Assembly: GCF_030272615.1 (NCBI RefSeq)
Contig: NC_081415.1
Location: 106,653,796-106,717,795 of the forward strand
DNA: 64,000 nucleotides
Origin: Cryptomeria japonica
Lineage: Eukaryota > Streptophyta > Pinopsida > Cupressales > Cupressaceae
Reading direction: 5' to 3'
Below the pieces are notes generated by a model. The model ran no database searches and was not told the origin of the DNA. It saw only the letters and a list, made by a program, of their open reading frames with translations. Position numbers and translations under genes: made by a program. How positions within the stretch are numbered: position 1 is the first letter of the stretch; the number at the start of each line of letters is the position of its first letter. Below, one piece after another: positions 11,336 to 21,319 of this stretch.

Positions 11336-12946
11336 TCATGTATAATTAGTGGTATCTGTGTTTCGCCCTACAGTAAAAGGACCCCTTTGATCTTGTGACG
11401 GAAGTGGATTCTTAAACATAAGATGATCATTATTTGTTGTTTTTGGGTCATGTCCTTCAATTTCAATCTTGCCTTGGTCAATAAGATCCTGAATAAGATC
11501 TTTCGATTTGTGACAATTGCTTGTTTTATGCCCTTTCCCTTGATGGAATTTGCAATATTCATTGTCCCTCCACCATGAAGGGTTTAACTTGAGGTTCATA
11601 ATTGGACATTTTTGGTAGGGTCACCAGATTTAAAGAGACCAACTAATGTAACACTGTTTCAATAGGCTCCCCTAAGGGAGTGTACATTCATTTTTGTTTA
11701 TAATTTTGTTGTCGTTGTCTTGGTTCTTCTTGTGGTACACTGCATCCTTGATTTGGTGGGGGAGGAACTGTATTGGTCTTAGGAGGGGGGTTTTGCCCTA
11801 CAAAGCAGACCACAGGTTGTGCACTTTTGATAGTCCTTGCATCTACAACCCCGTCATTGATGATGTTTTTGTTTTTAATCTAGAAGTTAGGTTTATCATT
11901 GTTGAATCAAAGGCGAGGGGCATCTTTGGGTTCATTGTATATTTTAATAAGCCCCTTTTTGATGAGGGCCTGTTCACATTTTAAACCCTGGGTGATCATT
12001 TCATTAGAGGACTCTATGCCTTTCATGTCCAAATGAAATTCCATTTCTTCATTCAAGTTGGAAATAAATATTTCCACTACCTCTCTTTTAGGTAGCTGAA
12101 GGGAACGTCTACTAGACATTTGTCGCCATCATTGTAGGAAAGCTAAAAATAGCTCCCCTGGTTTTCTCTTAGTGTTACATAGATCGGCCATGGTGATATC
12201 GTGTTCAGTGTTATGTGAGTAATGTGCAAGGAATTTCTGGACCAGTTCTTTAAATGTCCTAATACCACCTGCTAGTCAGGAAAACCATGATGTAGTTGTC
12301 CCTCCCAAACTTTGGGGAAAGACTCACATTAGGTATGTTTCTCATATTCCACTTCTAGGCATGCTAAATGAAATTCCCTAACATGATCATGAGGGTCTCC
12401 TTTTCCTCAATACTTTTTGAACTTAGGTGTTTCAAACCCTCATGGAAAAGGTGGCATATGTAGTTTCCTATCAAAGGGATAGGGACAAATATCATTAAGT
12501 GAAAACTGGTTTGTTTTCACACCACTGTGGAGATGTTGGGCTAAATTCTTAACTTGTTTCCGCAATATGTCTATGTCATTTGGAGGAGGAGGCGAGGCAT
12601 TTCCTTGATGAAGGTTGTATCTAATGTGATCTTGACCTCTTTCATCCTCATTATGACTTTGGTGTTCCGATGCTTGCCTTAGTTGTGCAATATCAAAATC
12701 AAAGGGTAGTTTGCCTCCCCCCTGGGCAAGTCTTTAAAAGTGAGCATCAACGTTACTCCTTAGGATTTTGTCATGAAGCCGATTAAAGAGAGGGTTGTGT
12801 TGTGCCCTTTCTATTGTTGCAGGTGTAGGAGTACTTGGATTTTCATCATTTGCATTTCCTCCAAGAGCTTCTTGGAATTCATTGAGATTTTCCTCCTCTT
12901 CCTCTTCAATTTCTAGTTGTCTAGACCTTGATCTGGTTTGAGCCAT
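11336..12946 (-). pseudogene. Gag of gypsy A
   Basis: The start is the ATG at 12946 (MAQTRSRSRQLEIEEEEEEN), an acidic N-terminus. The frame is broken at about 12735, then continues as decayed capsid sequence with an open part at 12119-11907 (REVVEIFISNLNEEMEFHLD). The nucleocapsid end at 11599-11336 has YCKFHQGKGHKTSNC, a CX2HX4HX4C variant of the zinc knuckle, followed by DLIQDLIDQGKIEIEG. The same His-for-Cys knuckle occurs in gypsy element B of this window, which suggests related families. At least four disruptions are visible. Confidence 0.8.
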
Positions 12947-12949
12947 TTT

Positions 12950-15623
12950 ATTTACAAGTTTTTGTTGAAGTTTGGTGAAAATGATGATGAGTTTGTAATG
13001 GAATGAAAGATTAATGTTCGGTGAAGTGTTCTACATATGGATCTCTAACACTAAAGGTAGATGTTACCAGAGTCCTTTCCTTGAATTGCTTGTTTCTGTT
13101 TGGTTGAAAATGTTTGATGTGATAAGGTTTACAGAGATCTGAGATGTGTTACAAACTCAACTACCTAGTAATGAGAGGATTCACTCATAGACTAGTTTTA
13201 ACCTGTGTAGAAATGTCTCTTAGGATGAGTTTATCCTAGATGTAGAGACACTCTAAAAGTGATGTATTGTGTTTGATTCAATCAATATCGAAAGAGAACT
13301 GAGGAAAAAACCTCTTTATGTTTCAAGAGTTGGAATGGATTGATGATGTGTGAATATGATAATGAATGAAATGTTAACTTCCATAAAAACTTTGTGTTAC
13401 AAAAGGACCAAACTCGTCCTCTTCTCTTTCAGGGGTTGGTGGTTCTTCCCTAGCTAAGTTATATGTGACACAAGTGTCTGGAAAGAAAATAGGATTGATT
13501 TTTCCTCCCTTGTTTTTATGATAACTCAAAGCTCTATATTGAGTAAAAGCTCTGCGGTTTAATGACTCTTGATCAAACTAGTTTGATTTTCCTTGAAGAT
13601 ATAGACACATGTGACGTAAGAAGGTTCTATGTGAGACAAAGATTTGTCTATTAAGATAGAAGAATTTCCTTCTTTTGATGGATGTGTTTGAGCTCAATGG
13701 TCTTTTCTTCAAGTTGATATGTTGATGAAGATTCTTCTTTCTCAAGATGTGAAGAATGGTCATATAGTTTGATACTTTGTTTTTGCACTTTGTTTTTTAT
13801 CTTTGTTGTTATTTTGAAAATGTTTTGAAAATTTTTGTGTTGGATGAATACTTGTTTTGGAATTGGGTCTAGATCAACCCAATCTTTGGACTTTTATGAC
13901 CCTTTCCTTCCAAATGTTTTTGAGTATGTTTTTCCAAAAAGCCTGAAGTTGGCTCAGTTTATCACTGGTCTTGACACAAAATGAAGACACTTCAAACACT
14001 CTTTATCCCTAAGGTCAAATGGCCTGTTGCGATAATTTTAGCCCACATCTTGATATTTCTTCAACTTTGGTACTACATACCTTATGAATCCTGTCGTGGC
14101 AAGTAAGGATGTTATATACTACGTCTTGCACGAGCATAACAAATAGATGATCCCTATGATGGGGGAGTCACTACTTGTATCAAGCTACAAGCAACCTTTC
14201 AAAAATCTATGTTTCTACTCAAGGAAATATGTATGGTGAGTATCTTGGGAGAAAAACCTTCTATGCTCTTGCACTGAATTTATCACAAATTTTCTCAATC
14301 AATAGAACGAGTGGGCTACTACATAAAGGTGTTTAGTAATTTTTTATGTCTTTGGACATAAGTTCATTCTGCAATGACTCACTTAAGAGCCTCGTAACTT
14401 GTGGTGGGGCCCATTTGCCCTTTCGACAAGTTACACTGTAGGAACAACTATACCCAAGGCTACAGCTTTCGCTCACACCTGATTTCTATAGTGGCTTGAA
14501 GGATTTACCACGCGAGGTCATTCCCAAGAGTGATGTGTCTCTTGGTAGGCCTCTCTTAAAAAGATAAAATTTGAGTGTTACTAACACTTTTCTCTTGCAC
14601 CTAGGACCACGAAAGCCAAGGGAGAGGATAGTGTGTGTTAGAAGTAGGACCGCTCGACAAACTTTTTGCACAAGTGTGCCGAACACAAAAGACACGTGTT
14701 CTTTTTAACTTATCATTGCAATTGTGATCTAACTATTTGGAGATGTTTCTCCAACAGTCATGGTATTTTTTTTATCCTTCAAAGGCAATATGTTGAGTAA
14801 ACTAGAAAAGTGAAATCCTAGTCAACTGAATGAAAAGCATGTTTGCTTGAAGTAAATCGCTTTGAAAAACAAAACAAGTTGATTGTTCTTTTTATTCACC
14901 CAAAACAAAGTGTGGATTGTGAATTTTAGCTTGAGTTGATGCAAGAAAATCAAAATTTGTCATGTTCAGTTTTAAATGCCGAAATAAAATTTGAGTTCCC
15001 TAACTTGCAAGAAAATCAAAGTTTGTTGTGAGTTTTAAAGAACCAAATGAAATTTGAGTTGATTTTAACTTGCAATAAAATCAAAGTTTGTTGTGAGTTT
15101 TAAAGCACCAAAATGAAGTGTTTCAAAATGATTTTAACTTGCAATAAAAAAAAAGAAAAGTGAATTTCTAAAATCTTAAGAAATAGAATGGGTTAGTTCA
15201 AACCTGCACAAGAAACAAAAAGTCAGTAAAATCTGCATACATGGTGGGCCTCTACAAGCCTAAAAAGTTTTGATTTTTCAATTACAAGGCATTTTTTACA
15301 ATGCTCTATTACAATAGCACTACTCTGTGTGAGAAAAAAAGTCTTATTTAACACAAAATCACAACAACAAGTACAAAAGCACTAAACTAAATTATTACAC
15401 AGAGAGCCAATAGCGCTAATATTGGAACAAAAGTGCTACTTAAGGATCAATAGGGATATACTATAAACAAAAGCACTACTTTTGGGACAATAGCGCTATT
15501 GGGGAAACAATAACGCTAAAAGACCAAATTGTGATAGTGCTAAAGCATGAACAAAAGCGTCAAAGCGCGACCCGTGTGTCAAGTAAAACAATCAAAAAAG
15601 TTAGTATTTTAAAAACAGTTACT
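12950..15623 (-). other. Untranslated leader of gypsy A
   Basis: About 2.7 kb between primer-binding site and gag ATG with no credible coding frame. It holds imperfect tandem repeats at 14936-15150 and, at 15320-15590, many copies of an AGCGCTA-like motif, including the palindrome caatagcgctattgg near 15500. Long leaders are known in several plant gypsy lineages. Confidence 0.6.
14936..15150. repeat. Imperfect tandem repeat, about 65-bp period
   Basis: Roughly three copies of a unit containing aacttgcaagaaaatcaaag and a later gttgtgagttttaaag segment, in the gypsy A leader. Units differ by substitutions and small indels. Confidence 0.7.
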
Positions 15624-15643
15624 GATTCACATCGGGTTCACCA
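15624..15643 (-). other. Gypsy A primer-binding site (tRNA-Trp)
   Basis: The plus strand reads gattcacatcgggttcacca, ending in CCA two bases before the LTR. As I recall the plant tRNA-Trp 3' end (GATTCACGTCGGGTTCACCA) it differs at one base. The same site is used by gypsy B at 25879-25896. Confidence 0.75.
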
Positions 15644-15645
15644 AA

Positions 15646-15939
15646 TGATGCTCTGTAAAATGGGATATGTTAGACAAAAACCTATGGTGGTATAACACAT
15701 AAAAAGAACAAGAAACAAAGAGAAATGTTAGTATTAATCAACCAAAGACTAATCTAAGTAGGCATACCAAGAGAGACACTAAAAAGATAATGAAGCATTT
15801 AACTATGCAAATAAATGCAAGAAGACATCTCCAAATGCCTTCCAATGCTTGTAGCTTCTCCTCCTTTGTTCCTCTCCTCTTCAAGTTCCAAATTAGTGTA
15901 GCTCTCAGTAGCTTTTTTCACTATGGTTGCCTTATGGAG
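15646..15939 (-). repeat. Duplicated partial LTR (U5-proximal 294 bp)
   Basis: A second copy of the primer-proximal end of the gypsy A 5' LTR. It matches 15982-16277 from tgatgctct to gccttatggag, then stops abruptly and is followed by the tRNA-like segment. It lies between the true internal region and the complete LTR. Confidence 0.85.
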
Positions 15940-15979
15940 GTTCAAAAGGTTGCGTGTTCGATTCACGACGGGTTCACCA
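15940..15979 (+). other. 40-nt tRNA-Trp 3'-half sequence joined to LTR
   Basis: The plus strand reads aaaaggttgcgtgttcga and then ttcacgacgggttcacca. This gives a T-arm GCGTG-TTCGATT-CACGA, a 7-nt acceptor strand CGGGTTC, a discriminator A and CCA. It resembles plant tRNA-Trp over almost all 40 nt, against the 18-20 nt of a normal primer-binding site. It has no 5' half, so it is not a tRNA gene. The CCA abuts aa and then the LTR, the same junction as a tRNA-primed cDNA. Confidence 0.75.
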
Positions 15980-15981
15980 AA

Positions 15982-17503
15982 TGATGCTCTACAAAATGGG
16001 ATATGTTAGACAAAAACCTGTGGTGGTATAACACATAAAAAGCACAAGAAACAAAGAGAAATGTTAGTGTGAATCAACCAAAGACTAATCTAAGCAGGCA
16101 TACCAAGAGAGACACTAAAAACATAATGAAGCATTTAACTATGAAAATAAATGCAAGAAAACATCTCCAAATGCCTTCCACCATGCTTGTAGCTCCTCCA
16201 CCCTTGTTCCTCTCCTCTCCAAGTTCCAAATTAGTGTATCTCTTAGTAGCTTTTTGCACTATGGATGCCTTATGGAGATTAAAGATGAAAGATGATTAAC
16301 TAAATGCTATGCAAATGTGAACAACAAGCTAAAAATAAGAGATTATCTAATTAGCTAGTATTGATTTTAGACCAAAAGAATGAATATGATTTGTTTATGC
16401 TAAATGCTCTCTAAAAATGGCTATAATGTAATTGCTTGCAAGTTTTCAGGATTAAGGCTAAGAATGCTAAATGATTGAAAATGCTTGTGGATTTGAAAAT
16501 AAGGAATCTGGGCTCTATTTATAAGAAAAATGGAGCAATGGATGGTTGAGATTGAGTAATCTCAGCAAGTGTCAGGATTGAATGATATTCAATCCATGTG
16601 AGGGCTTTCAACCCAATCCTAGGATGACAAGTGTCAACATGAGATGGGTTGAGATGAGAGGGAAGAAGCATTAAATGCTTGACATGACCTGAGGGTTAAC
16701 TTGGGAGGTGAGGTTAAGGTTGAGCTGAATGAATAAATTCATTATTCAAAGAATAATGCTTTTATCCAATGGATAAACTCTTGTGCAAGAGTTGGTGAGG
16801 ATAACCATGGTCAAAGCAATAAATGCTTGAGGAGACACATGGGTTACATGAGGGTTGAGTTAGGGGTCAAAGTCCCTAACCATGGGTGTAAGTAGATTTA
16901 ACCATAAATGGTCATGTAAAAGCCATTAATGGTCATGTAAGAGCTATTAGTGGTTTGGAAGACTTTAGAGGTTAGCTTGTTGGACACATAAATCATTAAA
17001 TGTTTTTCAAAAACTTTGGGGTTTTTGAGAAGTAACTCCAAGTTGCTTAGGAATGTGACAATATTTAGGGGATGCATTAGGCTAATTAGGAAGGGGTTAG
17101 AAGAATATATAAGGGGTTTAGGATTGCAAGTGGGTTTGGTGGGTGAGGGAAAATAGGGTTTTTATTAAAATAAAATTCATTTATTTCAACAAATAGGTGC
17201 AAGTTGCATTTTTAGGAGAACGCAAGTGGGGAGATTTAATGATTTAAATAAATATTTTTATTTAATTTATTTAAAAGAGGAAAGGAGATTTAATTGAATA
17301 AATAGGATTTATTCATTTAATTGATTTTGAATTTGGTTTTATGAATTAATTAAAATAAATTGAATAATTTATTTAATTAATAGGAAAATATTTGTAGAAG
17401 AATTAATTAAATGTTAATTTAATTAATTGATGTCTAGTGGATTTTTAATCAAATAAATAGCAAATATTCATTTAATTAAACTGGACAGATTTATGTGACT
17501 ACA
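15982..17503 (-). repeat. Gypsy A 5' LTR
   Basis: On the minus strand it begins TGTAGTCACATAAATCTG and ends GAGCATCA before the tRNA-Trp-like site. U3 is AT-rich with TTTATTTAAT motifs (17180-17480), and a TATA box TATAAATAG sits at 16523-16515. The partner LTR is outside the window, so the TSD cannot be checked. Confidence 0.8.
16515..16523 (-). promoter_or_regulatory. TATA box of gypsy A LTR
   Basis: TATAAATAG on the minus strand, positioned to start transcription toward the primer-binding site. Confidence 0.55.
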
Positions 17504-17889
17504 ATATTTATCACCCTTCAACACTTTCCTCTGCTTTTATCCAATTTCTCTCTTTTAGGCATTTAATGAGGTTGTTTACGTGTCATTCAAGATAATGCTT
17601 GCTTGCTTTCTTTTACGAAATTTACTTGCACATGAGTCTTCAGCTTGTATCTTCTACTTCCACAGAGATATAAATTATAATTCACACTCAGATGATGATT
17701 AAATAAAATAAGCATTTGTAGAAAAAATATTTAGTCATTGGATGTTACATATTATCTGACAGAGAGATCCTAGATCCAATTCTTGGAGAAAGGAAACATC
17801 ATTGATAAACTTTTTTTCAAATAACATTGAATCAAATAAATTAAAAGTGTTTCATGTAATTTTTAAAAGTATAACTCATACAATACTTT
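17504..17889. other. Unassigned AT-rich sequence
   Basis: Flank of gypsy A. I see no coding frame, repeat or transposon terminus here. Confidence 0.5.
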
Positions 17890-18252
17890 CATTCACTGAC
17901 GGCAAAGCCGCCTGACCCACATCGTCTGATACCATCGGAATTCTAACAACAACTAAAGAAACATCTGACAAGGATGTTGTATATCCAATGTCACTTCTTT
18001 GATGGACAGTGGTCAAGGAGCAAACATAGCATCCATCAGAATTCCAACGGTAATCTATGTAATTTTTTGGCCAGGGGAGAAAATATAGCCATCATCGGAT
18101 AAGATCATTACGTTGTTGGAATTATGACACCAATGGTATCGTTGGAAAGACCAATGATGAGTTTTTGATGGTTAAATTTGTTGGAAGTTCAATGTGGTGT
18201 TGTTGGACTACCAATAATTGACCATCGGAAATTAGGCCCAAATGCACTAGTG
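17890..18252 (-). mobile_element. CACTA-like DNA transposon end fragment
   Basis: The right edge reads CACTAGTGCATTTGGGCC on the minus strand, matching the CACTA terminus of En/Spm-type transposons. Inside are repeated subterminal motifs: accatcggaa near 17931 and 18221, catcatcgga near 18090, and tcgttggaa near 18137. No transposase and no opposite terminus are visible, so it is a remnant or short non-autonomous copy. Confidence 0.5.
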
Positions 18253-18374
18253 TGGTTATGCTTTTACCGGTTGGCCTAAAAGACTTAGATGACTATCAAA
18301 ACATATTTGCCATCAATGACAACACAAAACAAGTCATCAATCAACTTATTACATCATAACATCATCATCAAGCC

Positions 18375-19283
18375 AAGAAGTCCTACCAGGGTTACCCCTA
18401 GCAGCACCATCATAATTGAACTTGAACTTAAGAAGGGGAGGAGGACACCATTTAGCATTTTTCCTTTTAATGGCAAAAATGTCACGATTAAGCACAGAGC
18501 CATGAAAGGGGGGAGACTTAAGAGAATGCCAAGAATGAGAAATCTTAATGCCCTAAGGAGAGAAAGAATTTAAATGTTGAAGATTCTTATAAACATATGA
18601 TGAAACAACCTCAGAGATTGATACCTCAATTTTATTAATGACTTTGAGGAAGGAGGAATAATTCTTTCTAAAAATCCACTATTTCTTTCAAGACAAATAT
18701 TTCATATGATAATAGAAATGGTTGCTAACCAGAGACATGCATAAAAGGAAGAAGCAAACAATAAAGGCCAAGCATTAAACTGAGATAAAAGGTTCGGACA
18801 AATGGCAGAAGACCAACACTGTGAAGAAAGTTCACAATACAAAAAAATTAAGAAGAAGATTCCAAAAATTGTCCACAAAGATCACAAGGAAACACCACAG
18901 CAATCCCAAGCCTACCTAATCTCATTCCAGTGAGAACCCTATCCTGAACAACCAACCAAGTGAAAGCACCTGCTTTAGGTAGACAAGAAATATGCCAAAA
19001 TAGTTTAGAGGGCCAAGGTGAATCAGGGGAAGGAGCCATCAAAGACCTATAACCATCCTTAATAGTATAAGAGCCAGAAGAATTACTAGCCCAAATTAGC
19101 CCATCATCCAAATCTTGAAAAACAAGTAGCCTATTTTGCAACTCTTTGGTATGTCCAAGTTTTAACAAATTGTCATCAGGTAGAAAATCAATAGATTTCC
19201 ACTTAGGTATGGGATAAGGACCTGATGAGTCCAAGATAAAATAATCTACAACATCCACACTCCAGGCCTCAATAAGAAGATTA
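18375..19283 (-). pseudogene. LINE A ORF2 C-terminus: zf-RVT and start of RNase H
   Basis: The frame at 19258-18848 (SNSSGSYTIKDGYRSL, LFWHISCLPKAGAFTWLV, then CDLCG) is the zinc-binding region that follows RT in plant LINEs, with the motif W.ASNSSGxYTxK. Further down, about 18470-18375, is FNYDGAARGNPGR, the opening beta-strand of an RNase H domain with its first catalytic Asp. Homology ends right after NPGR, so the remaining catalytic residues are missing and the element is truncated here. Confidence 0.8.
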
Positions 19284-19288
19284 CTAAT

Positions 19289-20562
19289 TGTAAAGCAGAA
19301 AATCGCGAGCGAACCCTAAGTGTTCCCCCCACCACTCCAAGGAGAGAGAAAGGGGGTCACTAGGGTTGACGGTTTTCACTTAGGGGAGACTTTACATTCA
19401 AAAGAGGGGTTGAAACCCACAAGATCCAATCCCACACAATGCAAGATTGGATTCTAAATGTGTTTCAAGGGTTAAGACAGCAAGGCTACCCTCTTTTGTA
19501 AAGAATGTAGATAGAAAGATTAAGCTAGGAATGCATGAAAAGTGAGAAAGATTCACTTATAAACTAACATAGGGATATAGGATGAAGTTGCGGACCTGGA
19601 ATTAGCAGTAAAATGTCGAGACGGTGCTGTCCTACAAATTTGAGCGAAAGTTGACATGACGATGGCGCCCGGCATGCACACGGTCCTCCAAAAAATCAGT
19701 GAAACGAAGGGGGATCTGTTCGTCTCTACACAAGGATTCCAGATCTTCAATTACAGCTACGTACCTGCAACCTACACACAGAAAAGCGAAGATGATTGGG
19801 GGGTTAGGGATTAGGGGTTTGCCCTTAGGTCAAACCCCAGTTTTGGAATTAACCAAGAAATGACAAATGCTGTAAATGTAAATGATTGTAATGTAAACAA
19901 GTACTTGATACCTTGTTGTAAGAATGTTTGTATTCTTACATGTGAAGGTGTAAATGTTGTTTGTATGTTGTATATTGTATGTTGTAAGTGATCTCCTCTT
20001 CAATGGTTGAATCCTTGTCTTGAATGCAACACTTAGCCTTGAATGGAGACTTAGAATGCTCAATTGCTTGAAGGAATGCTTGAATGCTTGAATGCTTGAT
20101 TGCTTGAATGCTTGAGTATCACTTCCGCTACATATGTTCCTCCTCCTCAAAATGGGAGAGGAAACGTAGTTTATATATTTGTCAATTAGGGATGATAGAC
20201 TGATTTTTCTGACCTTAGGCTGACCTAGGAAGGTTATTTTCCAATTTGCAAACATAAATACCCGAAGCCCCAAAAGAGACTGGGCCCAAAAATAGGGCCA
20301 GGGACTAGGGCGCTGGGTGCCATGGTCCTGGGGGACTAGGGCGCTAGGCACCATGGTCCTGAAGGACTAGGGTGCTGGGCGCCATGGTCCCACCTCCAGG
20401 GACAGCAGGGTGCAAGGAGGATCAGGCCAGGGTGCTGAAAAAATGCAGTTTTTGATGTCATGAACAAGTTTCAGGGTCTCCATTCAGGTTCTGTGTTACA
20501 TCACCATCGTGAAGACCCAAATGCGGTCGAAATTGCAAGTGTCGCAATTTTAGGATGCTACA
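19289..20562 (-). repeat. Gypsy B 3' LTR
   Basis: 1274 bp, TG...CA ends (minus TGTAGCATCC...GCTTTACA). It is 87 bp longer than its partner because of expanded short repeats at 20070-20110 and 20301-20390. Confidence 0.93.
20301..20390. repeat. LTR minisatellite, about 31 bp, three units
   Basis: Three units of gggactagggcgctgggtgc followed by catggtcct. The partner LTR has one unit, at 26887-26914. Confidence 0.85.
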
Positions 20563-20578
20563 TTTAGCCCCCACTTTA
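20563..20578 (-). other. Gypsy B polypurine tract
   Basis: Minus strand AAGTGGGGGCTAAA directly before the LTR start TGTAGC. Confidence 0.75.
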
Positions 20579-21319
20579 GCAGGAGTATAAGCGTACGCTC
20601 ATACTTCCAGTAAAGTACAAGGAAACAACATTGAAAGACTTTCACCACGTCAAGGAGGCAAGACACACCAAGCCCCAGTGGACTAAGGATCTTACGACTT
20701 TGATTGACAAAGTAAAAGGGAAGATCACCAGGGAGAATCATGACTGTTAGTAGTAAGGTTCCCTCACTATGAGTCATGCAAGAGAAATACCAAAAATTTT
20801 CAAGGCAAAGCTAAGTTCGTGAAGAAATTTTCAAGTATCCTGAAGGGATAGACGGGGTGTATGCCCCCCTACGTTAAAGTGATCGCACACGCCTCAATGG
20901 GGGTGATTGCTTTAAGGTAGTGATACACATAAGAAATGAGAAGGGAAAGGAGCACGTTATCACAAAGATTTAGCCCCCAAGTGTGAGATAAACCCAAGGA
21001 TAATAGACACAAAACACAAAGCACGAGGTGACTTCGCTTTCCTCGGGGTCAGTATGTTGTATGATAAATCATATGTATGTATGCATAATTGTTCTTCATT
21101 CCCCAATCAAGGAAGGTCACCTAGAAGAAGGGAACACATGTGTTTTTTGAGTCAACATGAGAGAGACCAAAAGAGATCTCAATGCTTTGCATCGTCCTCA
21201 AGTAGACAACACTAAGGACGACAGATAGAAGAATGAGAATAACACATAGAAGAAGTAACAAAAGAGAGGAGGAGAGAATCTGCTATGCTAATGAAACTAG
21301 TCTAGCACGTCATCTACCC

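Larger units (their letters stand above)
1..17503 (-). mobile_element. Ty3/gypsy LTR retrotransposon A, truncated by the window edge
   Basis: Read on the minus strand the order is 5' LTR (15982-17503), primer-binding site, long leader, gag (11336-12946), retropepsin (split at 11330-10932 and 3288-2754), a long linker (2310-836) and the first half of reverse transcriptase (800-1). Protease before RT with a gypsy-type RT (YVDD) places it in Ty3/gypsy. RNase H, integrase and the 3' LTR must lie left of base 1. Two later insertions interrupt it: a solo LTR at 2316-2748 and a full copia element at 3294-10926. Removing each together with one copy of its TSD rejoins the coding sequence. Numerous stops and frameshifts make it dead. 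Confidence 0.9.

Noticed and set aside
15940-15979. A tRNA gene
   Set aside because: Only the 3' half is present, with an encoded CCA joined to an LTR; there is no D-arm, anticodon loop or 5' acceptor strand.
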